64,000 bases of DNA from Salsuginibacillus kocurii DSM 18087 (GCF_000377705.1 NZ_KB898623.1:402684-466683); one strand, 5' to 3'. Positions 8,424 to 18,357 are shown, counted from the stretch's first letter. Notes: generated by a model from the letters alone, not told the origin. Program-made: numbers and translations.

Positions 8424-11051
8424 CTACTTCGCTTCAAACCAAGATGGACCATAAGAGACATCAGCTTTAAGAGGCACATCAAGGTCTGTCGTTTGTTCCA
8501 TCACTTGAGGAACGAGATGCTTCATTCTCTCTAATTCATCTTCTGGAACTTCAAATATTAATTCGTCATGAACTTGTAAAAGCAAGCGGCTGCGTAAATT
8601 TTCTTCCAACAATACATATTCTAAATCAACCATCGCTTTTTTGATAATATCTGCTGCTGTCCCTTGAATTGGAGTATTCATAGCCGTACGCTCCGCAAAG
8701 CTTCTACGGTTAAAGTTACTGCTCGTTATCTCTGGAAGATATCTGCGTCGATGCATTTGGGTAGTCACGTACCCTTTTTCTCTAGCTTCATCTATTGCTT
8801 CTGTCATGTAATTCTGTACTTGCGGGTAGCTTTCAAAATATGCATCAATATACGCCTTTGCTTGTTTGCGTGTAATACCTAACGTCTGAGATAAACCGTA
8901 GTCACTGATGCCATAAACGATTCCGAAGTTAACGGCCTTGGCATTTCGTCTCATTTCACTGGTTACTTCATCTTCTTTTACTTGGTATACATCCATGGCT
9001 GTTTTTGTGTGAATGTCTCTCTCTTCGTTAAAGGCCGAAACAAGTCGTTCATCTTTTGAAATGTGAGCTAAAACCCGCAGTTCAATTTGCGAATAATCAG
9101 CAGCAAGCATGGACCAACCTTGTTCAGAGGGCACAAAGGCCTTGCGAATCTTTCGGCCTTCTTCCAGGCGGATAGGGATATTTTGCAAGTTTGGTTCAGC
9201 AGAGCTTAATCGCCCGGTTTGTGTCAGCGCCTGGTTAAACATAGTGTGAATTTTTGAAGTCTCAGGATGTACTACCTTTAACAACCCTTCGATATACGTC
9301 GATTTCAATTTTGACACTTGGCGATAATGAAGAAGCTTTGGAATAATCTCATGTTCATTTGCCAGCTTCTCGAGGATATCAGCTGAGGTTGAATAACCTG
9401 TTTTCGTTTTCTTTAATACCGGCAGCTCCAATTTTTCAAACAGGATAGGACCCAACTGTTTTGGTGAATTGATGTTGAATGATTCACCCGCAAGCTCATG
9501 AATTTCACCTTCAAGCTCAGCAAGCTTTTGCTCTAATTCCTTCCCCATTTTCTCCAGCTGACCTACATCCAGCTGTACGCCGTAAGTTTCCATCTTGGCT
9601 AAAATAATAGAGAGAGGCATTTCCAACTTTTTAAACAACACAGATTGTTCATTTGTTTCTAGTTCTTCATTTAATAAAGGAGCAAGCTGTTTCAGCGTAT
9701 CAGCCTTTCTTGCCAAATGTTCAGCTAATATTTCCCGTTCTGGGGTGGTTTGTTTCGCCCCTTTTCCGTACACTTCATCATCATGGTAAGGAGCAGGAAT
9801 TTCTTTTCTCTCAGCAATTGCTGTCAATGCATGAGAGGAAGAAGAAGGGTCAATCAAATACGAAGCAATTAAAGCATCAAAATTAACGCCGCGCAACTGA
9901 ATTCCCCGCCATCCGAGCGAAACAAAAGCACGTTTTGCATCAAATACTTGTTTAAACTGGGTTTCATCTTCGGCCCATTCTCTAAACACTTCGGATGTAA
10001 GGGCAGTTTCTACATCTATGTAGTACTTGCCCATTTCATTTACAATAGCAATTCCCCAGATGTCTCCGTTATGATAATTCTCATGCGGCACTTCCACAAG
10101 TAACGCAGAAGGAGATTGAAATATGCTTTCCTCCACTGTCTCAACAATTGTAAAGTCGAGAGGGCTTAACTCTTTTTTCTCTGTTTCACCAGAGTCATCG
10201 ATTGATTGTAACAACGAATTAAATTCAAGCTCTTTAAACAAGCGATATACTTCTCCAGCATCATATCCTTCGTAACCTGTGTCTGTAACCTTAGTTGGCA
10301 CAGGGGCCTCCGTAAGAATCGTTGCCAGCTCCCTACTCATCTTCGCTTGTTCCTGGTTTTCTGTAAGCCGCTCTTTTAATTTTTTGCCGGAAATATTCTC
10401 AATGTTAGCTAACACATTTTCTAAGCTATCGTACTCTTTTAACAGTTTGATCGCAGTCTTTTCACCAACACCCGGTACCCCAGGGATATTGTCAGAACTG
10501 TCTCCCATTAAACCTTTCATATCAATTAATTGCAGCGGTGTCAGCTCGTACCTTTCTTTGAACGCCTTCACATCATATGTATCCAGGTTTGTCATACCTT
10601 TTCTTGTTAGAGAGACCGTTGTTTTTTCTGTAACAAGCTGAAGCAAATCTTTGTCTCCACTAAAAATACGAACTGTAAAGTCTTCAGCTTCGGCTTGTTT
10701 TGCTAATGTGCCGATAATGTCATCGGCTTCATATTGGTCAACTTCAACATGGGAGAGGCGGAAGGTGTCTAATAGTTTCCGCAAAAGTGGCAGCTGTTCT
10801 GATAATTCATGCGGCGTCTTTTCTCTTCCGCTTTTGTACTCCTCGAACGTCCCATGCCGAAATGTCGTCTTCCCCGCATCGAAAGCCACCAGCATATGGC
10901 TTGGCTTTTCTTCCTCCAGCACTTTTAACAGCATGGTTGTAAAACCATAGACCGCGTTTGTGTATACACCTTTATCGTTGGTAAGCAGCGGCAACGCATG
11001 AAAGGCTCGAAAAGCAACGCTATTGCCGTCCACTAAAACTAGTTTCTTCAT
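8424..11051 (-). CDS. polA: DNA polymerase I
   Basis: Repair and Okazaki-fragment polymerase with a 5' nuclease. I place the start at the ATG giving MKKLVLVDGNS (875 residues), because GAAGGGAG lies 8 nt before it; the reading frame stays open 14 codons further up without a good site. The 5' nuclease (1-290) has YEADDIIG, SGDKDLLQL and DSSDNIPGVPGVG. The middle 3'-5' exonuclease domain lacks the acidic metal ligands (LLVEVP where D-x-E is expected), as usual in bacilli. The polymerase domain has DYSQIELRVLAH, RRNAKAVNFGIVYG and QVHDELIFEVP. Confidence 0.95.
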   Translation of the reverse strand: MKKLVLVDGNSVAFRAFHALPLLTNDKGVYTNAVYGFTTMLLKVLEEEKPSHMLVAFDAGKTTFRHGTFEEYKSGREKTPHELSEQLPLLRKLLDTFRLSHVEVDQYEADDIIGTLAKQAEAEDFTVRIFSGDKDLLQLVTEKTTVSLTRKGMTNLDTYDVKAFKERYELTPLQLIDMKGLMGDSSDNIPGVPGVGEKTAIKLLKEYDSLENVLANIENISGKKLKERLTENQEQAKMSRELATILTEAPVPTKVTDTGYEGYDAGEVYRLFKELEFNSLLQSIDDSGETEKKELSPLDFTIVETVEESIFQSPSALLVEVPHENYHNGDIWGIAIVNEMGKYYIDVETALTSEVFREWAEDETQFKQVFDAKRAFVSLGWRGIQLRGVNFDALIASYLIDPSSSSHALTAIAERKEIPAPYHDDEVYGKGAKQTTPEREILAEHLARKADTLKQLAPLLNEELETNEQSVLFKKLEMPLSIILAKMETYGVQLDVGQLEKMGKELEQKLAELEGEIHELAGESFNINSPKQLGPILFEKLELPVLKKTKTGYSTSADILEKLANEHEIIPKLLHYRQVSKLKSTYIEGLLKVVHPETSKIHTMFNQALTQTGRLSSAEPNLQNIPIRLEEGRKIRKAFVPSEQGWSMLAADYSQIELRVLAHISKDERLVSAFNEERDIHTKTAMDVYQVKEDEVTSEMRRNAKAVNFGIVYGISDYGLSQTLGITRKQAKAYIDAYFESYPQVQNYMTEAIDEAREKGYVTTQMHRRRYLPEITSSNFNRRSFAERTAMNTPIQGTAADIIKKAMVDLEYVLLEENLRSRLLLQVHDELIFEVPEDELERMKHLVPQVMEQTTDLDVPLKADVSYGPSWFEAK

Positions 11052-11132
11052 TAGATAGCTCCCTTCTCGTACATGTCTGCTCTTAATTTGCACATGGTCT
11101 TTTTATTTTATCATACGACCACGCTCCAGTAG

Positions 11133-11173
11133 AAAAACCGGCTCCTTTCACAATGGAAAAGAACCGGTTTTTT
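11133..11173 (-). terminator. Terminator between hflC and polA
   Basis: A stem AAAACCGG with CCGGTTTT, plus an inner CCTTTC/GGAAAA region, has T runs on both sides. It separates the hflKC transcript from polA. Confidence 0.7.
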
Positions 11174-11174
11174 G

Positions 11175-12104
11175 TTAGTCGGTATAGCCCATTAATATTC
11201 GAGCATACGGTGAATCAGCTGGTAATACAATTACCGTCTCATCATCAATGGTTACTTCATAGCTTTGTAGTGTGCGATAAAATTCGTAAAAATCATTATC
11301 TACACTATATGCATCATTGTAAATAGCGGCAGCTTCTGCTTCTCCTCCACCGCGAATTTCTTCGGCATCTGCCTCTGCTTCGGCCACCATTTCCTGTACT
11401 TCCCGGTCGGTTTCTGCTCGAATCCGAGTAGCTTCGGCATCTCCTTCAGATAAATATTCTTGAGCAATTGATTCACGTTCTGAGATCATTCGGTCGTGAA
11501 TGGCCCGTTCATTATCTTCCGGTAAATCCGTTCGCTTAATACGAACGTCGGTAATTTCAAGGCCGTATGAATCACGCTCGAGCATTTCATTCACGCGATC
11601 GCGAATATTTTCATTAATATCTCCTCGGGCCGACTCCTCTTCGTTAATGATTTCATCATATTCCATTGTCCCGAGTTCTGAACGCAGGACAGAATTAATA
11701 AAGTTGGCCATGATCGACTCTGCGTTTTGAATCGTACGTGCATTGGAAATCATCTCTCCTGGGTCACTCACTTGCCAGACAGCGTAATTATCTACGAGCA
11801 TTCGCTTCGTGTCACTAGTTGTGATTTCGGTAGGTTCCACATCATAACTCATTTGATGGCGCGGCAGCGACTCTACCGTTTGAATGAATGGCACTTTCAT
11901 TTTAAGGCCTGGATCATCTTCAATTCGGATCACTTCACCAAACTGACGGACCACCTTATATTCGTTCTGCTCAACGATAAACATATTGGCGATGAAGATA
12001 ATGACTGCAGCCACTAAACCTATCACAACAAGAGCAAGCTTAATCCACTTTCCATAGCCGCCAGGAGGCTGCTTTTCTTTTAAATCCACTATATTATCTG
12101 TCAT
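11175..12104 (-). CDS. hflC: HflC-like SPFH-domain membrane protein
   Basis: Band 7/SPFH protein that, with HflK, forms a membrane cage modulating the FtsH protease in other bacteria. The 309 residues have one membrane helix (about 21-44) and then the SPFH domain starting VVEQNEYKVVRQFG. A long acidic heptad-like helix around 190-265, rich in EAEADAEE, ends in a short C-terminal strand. Its ATG overlaps the hflK stop codon by one base (TAATG), so the pair is translationally coupled. The function is family inference. B. subtilis has no hflKC at this locus. Confidence 0.85.
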   Translation of the reverse strand: MTDNIVDLKEKQPPGGYGKWIKLALVVIGLVAAVIIFIANMFIVEQNEYKVVRQFGEVIRIEDDPGLKMKVPFIQTVESLPRHQMSYDVEPTEITTSDTKRMLVDNYAVWQVSDPGEMISNARTIQNAESIMANFINSVLRSELGTMEYDEIINEEESARGDINENIRDRVNEMLERDSYGLEITDVRIKRTDLPEDNERAIHDRMISERESIAQEYLSEGDAEATRIRAETDREVQEMVAEAEADAEEIRGGGEAEAAAIYNDAYSVDNDFYEFYRTLQSYEVTIDDETVIVLPADSPYARILMGYTD

Positions 12105-13057
12105 TAGCTGCCGCCTCCTTGTGCTCCACTAGGCTGGTTATCTAGCGGACGTATCGGCAAATAATTCACGGTATCGTTATTGCTGTCCATAATGTAAATT
12201 TCTGTGCCAGGCATTACTTTTTCTAGGGTCTCTAAGACGAGACGCTGACGTGTAACCTCAGGGTCGTTTACGTATTCATCATATAATTCAGTAAAGAGCA
12301 TCGCTTCGCCGCGTGCGGTTTCCACCCGCTCTGCTTCTTCACCTTGTGCCCGGGAAATGATAGCATCGACTTCACCTTCAGCTTCATTCATTTCCTGATT
12401 GCGATAACGATTTGCTTCATTGATCTTCGTCAGCCGTTCTTCTCTCGCATCTGTTACACGCGTAAATGCTTGCCGAACTTCCTCTGTTGGCAATTCAATA
12501 TCTTGCAGTTTGGCATCTAAGACCGTGATTCCAATTTCACGCTTTTCAATCAGCTTACTTACATTTTCAAACACTTCGGCCTCTATTTCGGCTCGACGGT
12601 CTGTTAACACGTCATCAATTTCTGACGTTCCTACTACTTCCCGGAGCGAAGCTGAAGTAGCGTTATAAAGAATGGTTTCTGGCTCTTGTGCGTTAAATAA
12701 GTATTGACTTGGGTCTGTGATCCGCCATTGAACGACGAGGTCTGCAAATACTATGTTTTCATCCCCGGTAATCATTTTAGCTTCATCTATATAGTCGGTT
12801 ACTTCCCCATCTTCTTCTTCATAACCAACACGGGTGCTTTGTGTTGAGACTTCTAATGTTTCTACACGTTGAATCGGCCATGGCAATTTAAAATTAAGAC
12901 CAGGCTCTGAAACGGTCTGATCAACTTGGCCAAAGGTGATAACAGCGGCCTCTTCAGACTCATCGACGGTATACCAGCCTGTGATCAGAAACAAGGCTAA
13001 AATAACAATACCAATCAAAGCACAAAGGCCTAAGACCAGTTGTTTCACGGTAACCAT
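12104..13057 (-). CDS. hflK: HflK-like SPFH-domain membrane protein
   Basis: Partner of HflC in a membrane-anchored SPFH complex. The 317 residues begin with a hydrophobic helix at about 8-28 followed by WYTVDESEEAAVITFGQ, the classic HflK opening. The SPFH domain contains GLNFKLPWPIQRVE near 55 and ends in an acidic coiled helix at about 195-250. It lacks the Gly-rich N-terminal extension of proteobacterial HflK. It is first in a two-gene unit with hflC, with GGGGGAGAAG before ATG. It sits between polA and phoR, a lineage-specific insertion relative to B. subtilis. Confidence 0.85.
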   Translation of the reverse strand: MVTVKQLVLGLCALIGIVILALFLITGWYTVDESEEAAVITFGQVDQTVSEPGLNFKLPWPIQRVETLEVSTQSTRVGYEEEDGEVTDYIDEAKMITGDENIVFADLVVQWRITDPSQYLFNAQEPETILYNATSASLREVVGTSEIDDVLTDRRAEIEAEVFENVSKLIEKREIGITVLDAKLQDIELPTEEVRQAFTRVTDAREERLTKINEANRYRNQEMNEAEGEVDAIISRAQGEEAERVETARGEAMLFTELYDEYVNDPEVTRQRLVLETLEKVMPGTEIYIMDSNNDTVNYLPIRPLDNQPSGAQGGGS

Positions 13058-13601
13058 TTTCTCTTCTCCCCCTTACAATTTTTCACTTTTTATATAGGAA
13101 CCCTTACCTACATTCTTCGCTATTTTATAGCAATCTTTTTTATTATAGTACAAAAAAAACAAATAACCTATGATTCTTCCAATTTTTTTTTAAAATAGGG
13201 AGTTTGGCACGCCCCTATTCATTGTTGTACAGCTTTATTTCAATCGTTTCCTTCCTCCTTCTTCCATCTGACTCTTTTTCTACATTTTTAAATACGTCGG
13301 AGTGTAGGAGAACGTTTCACTCATAGTGAAACCAATTTTAAGAGAACGTTTGTATGAAACATTGTTGAGAGGCTTTATTTAAGACCATTGAGGCTCTTAA
13401 TAGGGTTGATTGAAGCGAAGGAGGCGTGGCCTCAGCAAGAACAGAACCATAAAAAAACGAGAGCATGGGGGGTGCTCTCGCCTACAATAGGGGATAGGCA
13501 TCCTACTATGAGTAACATCATAAGAGGCGCCGTTCGATCTTATCATAGCAATTTATTTTGAAGGCCGTATTAACTATACGTTAAGAATGTGTAAATCTAC
13601 C
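13058..13601. other. 543-bp intergenic region between phoR and hflK
   Basis: No gene seen. It holds the phoR terminator (13451-13480), a perfect hairpin GTTTCACT-CAT-AGTGAAAC at 13314-13332, and a stretch at about 13404-13445 resembling a degenerate Bacillaceae intergenic repeat (TTGATTGAAGCGAAGG). The hflK promoter must lie in the left part; long A/T runs around 13130-13200 make a specific call unsafe. Confidence 0.6.
13451..13480 (-). terminator. Terminator of phoPR
   Basis: The stem CGAGAGCA/TGCTCTCG (13458-13465 with 13473-13480) is followed on the minus strand by seven T. Confidence 0.85.
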
Positions 13602-15368
13602 TTATAAAAAACGTTGCCGATTAAACGTAAGAGTAAAGCGAGTCCCATAAGATATAGTGCTTTCCACTTCAATTTTTCCTCCATGAGCATCTGTTAAATG
13701 TTTTACGATAGCAAGACCTAACCCAGTGCCTCCCGAATTTCGACTGCGGGCTTTATCCACACGGTAAAACCTTTCGAAAATCCTTGGAATCTCTTCTTCT
13801 GAAATTCCTTCACCGGTATCTACTACAATAATCTCAATTTCTTCGGCTTTTCCGTTGACAGCCACATTAACTTTACCTTCTTCAGGTGTATAAGCAATGC
13901 TGTTATTGATAAGGTTAATCAAGATCTGCTTTAACCTGGCTGAATCACTTTCAAACCAGGTATCACCAGAGATCGTCATATCCAATTCAATCTGCTTGGT
14001 CTGTGCTTTCGGTTTTAATAACTCAGCCACTTCTACTGCTACTGTTTCGGCTTCAACCCAGCCCCAATTTAATTGAAAATACTCTTGTTCTATTTTGGAA
14101 AGTTCCAACAGGTCTGTAATTAAATCCTGCAGCCTATCACTTTCTTTCCATATAATATCTAAAAACTGCTCCCGCAACTCAGGTGTTTCCATAGCTCCAT
14201 CAAGTAATGTCTCAGCAAATCCTTTTAAGGAAGTGACGGGAGTCTTTAATTCATGCGAAACATTTGCTACAAAATCTTTTCTAATTTGTTCCAGTCGTTT
14301 AAGCTCAGAAATATCATGAAGCACAATGACTACTCCTCGAAGCTTCGAATCCGCACTCATGATCGGCGCACCGTGCAAATCATAATGGCGCATTTCAATT
14401 GAGCCTCTTACTGAAATTTGGCCATGGTAACTTTCTTCCGTAATAAAAATTTGCTGAATAGCTTGAACAACATCCTGGTCCTTAATGACTTCGTAATAGG
14501 TTTCATCTAACCAAGCGCTCACATCTGCTTCAAAAATTTCATGACACGCTCGGTTGATCAGCGTTATATCCCCCCGATGATCAATAAAAAACAGACCACT
14601 GCCCATATTCTCAATTAACGTTTTCAAACGTTCCTGCTGACTTTGATAACTTGCTGTAATCTGGTCCAGATTGTAAGCTAGCGCATTAACCGACTGTGTC
14701 AGTTCCCCAATTTCATCAGCAGATTGTTCATACGTACGTGCCTTAAAATTTCCTTTGGCTAATTCGTGAGCCACTTTTGTTACTTGACCAATTGGCTTTG
14801 TCAATTGGTTGGTGATCCGATAAGTTAATACTACAATTAAAATAAAAGCAACCGTAAATGTAATACCGATAAACATCCATATATTTTGATTCACATAATT
14901 AAATTCTGCTGTCGGCATGCCAAGACGCAGGTACCCTTGTGGTTCCTCTGTAGACCCAATCGGCTGAACAGAAAACATGAGCTCTTCTCCACTAGCTTGA
15001 CTTTCGCGAACATAGCCTCCCTCGCCATTTTCTAAAGCTTCCAGATTTTCTGGTGGCGATCCGTTTTCTTCTAATCCAACCCGTGCCTCTTCTGTATCTT
15101 CAATAATGTAACCGTCTTCCGTTAACAATGTCACCCTTAGGTCTAAGCGTTCGCCAACTTGCTCAGTTAATACTTCAAGCCCCTCATCTTCCATACCGTG
15201 GTCTTCAAAGGTTAAAGCTGCTAACTCTGCTTCTTTTGATAACCGTTCAGAGAGTTGGTCTACATAAACATCTTCAACGAGTTGAGCAATCAAAAACCCT
15301 AATGCTGATAGCACAAAAAATATGACAATAACCATGCCGCTGACTAAACGAGTACGAAATTTCATCAT
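13602..15368 (-). CDS. phoR: Phosphate-regulon sensor histidine kinase PhoR
   Basis: Membrane sensor kinase that phosphorylates PhoP under phosphate starvation. The 588 residues comprise TM1 (about 8-30), an extracytoplasmic sensor rich in acidic residues (31-163), TM2 (164-183), HAMP (184-238), PAS (about 245-350), the HisKA box with H372 in NVSHELKTP, and an ATPase domain with NLINNSIAYTPEEG, DTGEGISEEE and GGTGLGLAIV. Its ATG overlaps the phoP stop (ATGA, four bases), so the kinase is coupled to the regulator. Same order as B. subtilis. Confidence 0.95.
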   Translation of the reverse strand: MMKFRTRLVSGMVIVIFFVLSALGFLIAQLVEDVYVDQLSERLSKEAELAALTFEDHGMEDEGLEVLTEQVGERLDLRVTLLTEDGYIIEDTEEARVGLEENGSPPENLEALENGEGGYVRESQASGEELMFSVQPIGSTEEPQGYLRLGMPTAEFNYVNQNIWMFIGITFTVAFILIVVLTYRITNQLTKPIGQVTKVAHELAKGNFKARTYEQSADEIGELTQSVNALAYNLDQITASYQSQQERLKTLIENMGSGLFFIDHRGDITLINRACHEIFEADVSAWLDETYYEVIKDQDVVQAIQQIFITEESYHGQISVRGSIEMRHYDLHGAPIMSADSKLRGVVIVLHDISELKRLEQIRKDFVANVSHELKTPVTSLKGFAETLLDGAMETPELREQFLDIIWKESDRLQDLITDLLELSKIEQEYFQLNWGWVEAETVAVEVAELLKPKAQTKQIELDMTISGDTWFESDSARLKQILINLINNSIAYTPEEGKVNVAVNGKAEEIEIIVVDTGEGISEEEIPRIFERFYRVDKARSRNSGGTGLGLAIVKHLTDAHGGKIEVESTISYGTRFTLTFNRQRFL

Positions 15369-16078
15369 CGTTTAAACGGTTCCTCTAATTTATAGCCCAA
15401 CCCGCGAATCGTTTTAATGTAAATCGGCTTTTTGCTGTTCGGTTCAAATTTATCCCGGAGATGACTGATATGAACATCAACGATCCTAGTATCTCCTACA
15501 AATTCATAATTCCAAACTGCATTTAATAACTGATCTCTTGTTAGTACCCTGCCTTTGTGATGAATAAGGTAGAGCAATAGTTCAAACTCCTTAGGTGTCA
15601 GATCCACCGGGTTGCCTTCAAAATACACTTCATAATTATGTGGGTACAGTGTGAGGCTGCCTAGATGTATGACTTCCTCATCCTCTTTTTCTTTCCCACC
15701 TGCGGGCAAGTGCTCCACTCTTCGCAAAATCGCCCGCACTCTAGCTGTTAATTCCCGAGGACTAAATGGCTTTGTCATATAATCGTCAGCACCTAGTTCT
15801 AAACCAAGCACTTTATCGAATTCATCGTCTTTAGCAGTTAACATTAGAATAGGAACAGATTGGTTATACTGACGGACTTGTCTACACACTTCCAGCCCAT
15901 CCAACTCAGGAATCATCAGGTCGAGAACGATTAAATCATAGGAGATTTTCTTAGCTTTTTCTAATGCCGTTTTTCCGTCCATAGCCGTATTCACTTCATA
16001 ACCGGATTGCTCTAAATTATAAGTAAGCAGGGTGATAATTGACTCTTCATCATCTACAACAAGCAGCTTTTGTGTCAT
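15365..16078 (-). CDS. phoP: Phosphate-regulon response regulator PhoP
   Basis: OmpR-type activator and repressor of Pho genes. I take the ATG giving MTQKLLVVDDEES (237 residues), with GGAGG 10 nt upstream; an in-frame GTG nine codons earlier has no site. The receiver has D9/D10, phospho-acceptor D53 and K103 (MTKPFS). A winged helix with ELLLYLIHHKGRVLTRDQLL and DVHISHLRDK follows. It overlaps phoR by four bases. In B. subtilis mdh lies directly upstream of phoP; here a plus-strand sodC gene separates them. Confidence 0.95.
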   Translation of the reverse strand: MTQKLLVVDDEESIITLLTYNLEQSGYEVNTAMDGKTALEKAKKISYDLIVLDLMIPELDGLEVCRQVRQYNQSVPILMLTAKDDEFDKVLGLELGADDYMTKPFSPRELTARVRAILRRVEHLPAGGKEKEDEEVIHLGSLTLYPHNYEVYFEGNPVDLTPKEFELLLYLIHHKGRVLTRDQLLNAVWNYEFVGDTRIVDVHISHLRDKFEPNSKKPIYIKTIRGLGYKLEEPFKR

Positions 16079-16582
16079 TTGTTTGACGCCTCCGTTTTCC
16101 TTCACGACACGTGAATCTGTATTAGAACGGCGGGCCTCTTATGTTAACCCGTTGTGAGCTGTTTAATATGAACCCCTATTGTATCTATATTAATATGAAA
16201 TAACTATATAATTCCCCACAGTTAGTATACTATATTTCCCTTTCTTATGAAATTCGACCTCAGCCCATGTTCGTCATTTTAGTCATCTTTATTTTTTTGC
16301 TATTCTGCCGTTTTAAGAAGTTTCTATAACGGGAAGCAGCGTAAGAGAACTCATTTTCCTTACTTATAAAAGCTCTGTTAAAGGTTGTGGTTAACCTTCT
16401 GGAAAGGTAGGGCTTCTACGCAATAATCAAGCCTGGTGAGCCTCCGCATTGCATTAGCTAAGAAGGCTGTGTTTAGCCCGTGGAAAAAAAGCCTTCGAAG
16501 TAATATCACCTCCTTTTTTACGGAGCCTAAAAAAGTCCTGCACTAAGTGAAGTTCTAAAAGCTAATACGAGGAGGTAAGAAA
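16079..16582. other. Divergent intergenic region phoP/sodC
   Basis: About 500 bp without a gene. The left half is AT-rich and must hold the phoP promoter; TACAAT and TATACT hexamers are present on the minus strand near 16180-16230, but no clear set of Pho boxes was found. The right half has a GAAGGCT/AGCCTTC inverted pair around 16469-16497 and leads to the sodC binding site GAGGAGGT. Confidence 0.5.
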
Positions 16583-17275
16583 ATGAAGGATTTTTTATCA
16601 AAGCTGCTCATCCCAATGAGCATGATTCTCATAGCAGCTGGATGTGGTGATCCGGATGACCCGGATGAAAATGAAAATGAACCAATTGCCGAAAACGATA
16701 ATGAAGAGGTAGCAGAAGAAGAGGAAGAAGCAGGCGAAGAAGCAAATGAAAATAATAATAAGCAAGAAGAGGCTCCGCACGTTGAAGCCGAACTTATCAA
16801 TGAAGAGGAAGATGAAATCGGGAATGTCTCTTTCTTTGAAGCAGAGGAAGGAACATTGGTGGTGGCAGATATCGACCAAATTGAGGAAGGACCGCACGGC
16901 TTTCATATTCATGAGGAAGCTGCTTGCGACCCAGAAGATGAAGAAGGAGCATTTATGTCTGCTGGAGGGCATTATAATCCGGATGACGAAGAACACCCTC
17001 ATCATGCCGGGGACATGCCACCGCTTTTTGGAATGAGTGATAATAGTGCGTATATGGAAGTAAAAATGGATGCGTTCGCTCCTGAACAGCTTGAAGAAGA
17101 TGACGTAGCTGTAATTGTTCATGAAGACCCTGATAATTTCGCGCATATACCTGAACGCTATCAATCCGAAGAAAGTGAAGAGCCCGGAGCAGATGATGAG
17201 AGCTTAGATACCGGGGATGCTGGGGATCGTTATGCTTGTGGCGAAGTCAACAGTATAGATGAAGATGAGGATTAA
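16583..17275 (+). CDS. sodC: Cu/Zn superoxide dismutase lipoprotein
   Basis: Extracytoplasmic SodC-like protein that should dismutate superoxide at the cell surface. The 230 residues start with a lipoprotein signal ending LIAAGC (C21), then a very acidic linker to about 63. The SOD fold keeps all copper and zinc ligands: H108 and H110 (GFHIH), H130, H138, H141, D144 and H180, plus the disulfide pair C115/C219 and active-site R216. Many family members in bacilli (YojM type) lack ligands, so activity is likely here. It is oriented against its neighbours, with its own strong RBS and terminator. The extreme Asp/Glu content fits a saline exterior. Confidence 0.88.
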   Translation: MKDFLSKLLIPMSMILIAAGCGDPDDPDENENEPIAENDNEEVAEEEEEAGEEANENNNKQEEAPHVEAELINEEEDEIGNVSFFEAEEGTLVVADIDQIEEGPHGFHIHEEAACDPEDEEGAFMSAGGHYNPDDEEHPHHAGDMPPLFGMSDNSAYMEVKMDAFAPEQLEEDDVAVIVHEDPDNFAHIPERYQSEESEEPGADDESLDTGDAGDRYACGEVNSIDEDED

Positions 17276-17286
17276 ATATGGGCAGT

Positions 17287-17327
17287 AGAAAACCCGAACC
17301 TTTGTATAGAAAGGTTCGGGTTTTCTC
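17287..17327 (+). terminator. Terminator of sodC, usable in both directions
   Basis: A perfect 17-bp stem (17287-17303 with 17310-17326) ends in TTTTCT on the plus strand and also in a T run on the minus strand. It therefore probably also ends the convergent citZ-icd-mdh transcript. Confidence 0.9.
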
Positions 17328-17396
17328 ATTAAGATGATTTATAGGTGCTATCTTCTAGTGTAGAGCCCTTTTAACCCTTCTCCTTAAGCTAGTTAC

Positions 17397-18338
17397 TTAG
17401 GACGGCAGGGAAGACATTACACTTTTTACTGAATCGACAGACTTAGCAAACTCCTGCTTTTCTTCGTCTGTCAAATCCAACTCGATGACTTTCTCAATAC
17501 CGTCTCCCCCTAAAATGGTAGGGACGCCTACGTACAAGTCACTATACCCATATTCTCCTTCGAGATAAGCAATGGTTGGCAATACACGCTTTTTGTCCTT
17601 AACAATAGCTTCAACCATCTCAGTTAAAGCAGCAGCAGGCGCATAATACGCACTTCCATTACCTAGAAGCTGCACAATTTCGCCTCCACCTTTCCGCGTA
17701 CGTTCAATAATAGCATCAATTCGATCTTGTGGAATTAGCTTTGTAAGTGGCACACCGCCTGCGTTGGAATAACGAATCAGCGGCACCATATCATCACCAT
17801 GTCCTCCAAGAACAAAACCTTGAATATCTTGGACAGATAAATTCAATTCTTGAGCTACAAACGTACGGAAACGAGCAGTATCAAGTACGCCTGACTGGCC
17901 AATCACCCGGTTTTTAGGGAAGCCAGATGCCTGATAAACAGCATACGTCATTGCATCTGCTGGGTTTGTCAATACGATAATATAACAGTCTGGGGAATGC
18001 TTTACCACTTCTTTTGTAACAGATTCCATAATCTTTGCATTGGTGTTCACAAGGTCATCACGGCTCATGCCAGGTTTTCTGGCAATACCTGCAGTAATGA
18101 CAACAACATCTGAACCAGCTGTATCCTCATAACTTGAAGTCCCAGTTACATTCACGTCAGATCCTTCAACAGGAGTTGCTTCTAACATATCAAGCGCTTT
18201 TCCTTTTGTCGGATCTTCATTATCTGGAATATCCACAAGCACTACATCGCCAAGTTCTTTTTGTGCTACCATCAGTGCAGTTGTTGCTCCGGTGAAACCA
18301 GCACCAATAACAGATACTTTTCTGCGTTTAATGGTCAT
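17397..18338 (-). CDS. mdh: Malate dehydrogenase
   Basis: NAD-dependent oxidation of malate to oxaloacetate in the TCA cycle. The 313 residues are of the LDH-like MDH type: GAGFTGA nucleotide fold at 12-18, [18 protein letters not shown] around 75, the NPADAMTYA motif, and the catalytic histidine in [11 protein letters not shown] near 178. Full length. It is the last gene of citZ-icd-mdh, 19 bp after icd, with GGGGGGAAG upstream of ATG. Confidence 0.95.
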   Translation of the reverse strand: MTIKRRKVSVIGAGFTGATTALMVAQKELGDVVLVDIPDNEDPTKGKALDMLEATPVEGSDVNVTGTSSYEDTAGSDVVVITAGIARKPGMSRDDLVNTNAKIMESVTKEVVKHSPDCYIIVLTNPADAMTYAVYQASGFPKNRVIGQSGVLDTARFRTFVAQELNLSVQDIQGFVLGGHGDDMVPLIRYSNAGGVPLTKLIPQDRIDAIIERTRKGGGEIVQLLGNGSAYYAPAAALTEMVEAIVKDKKRVLPTIAYLEGEYGYSDLYVGVPTILGGDGIEKVIELDLTDEEKQEFAKSVDSVKSVMSSLPS

Positions 18339-18357
18339 CTATACTTCCCCCCTGGAT

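Noticed and set aside
16598-17164. 188-codon minus-strand frame antisense to sodC
   Set aside because: Shadow of the acidic GAA/GAT-rich sodC frame; its product is a Phe/Ile-rich string without family signs or a binding site.
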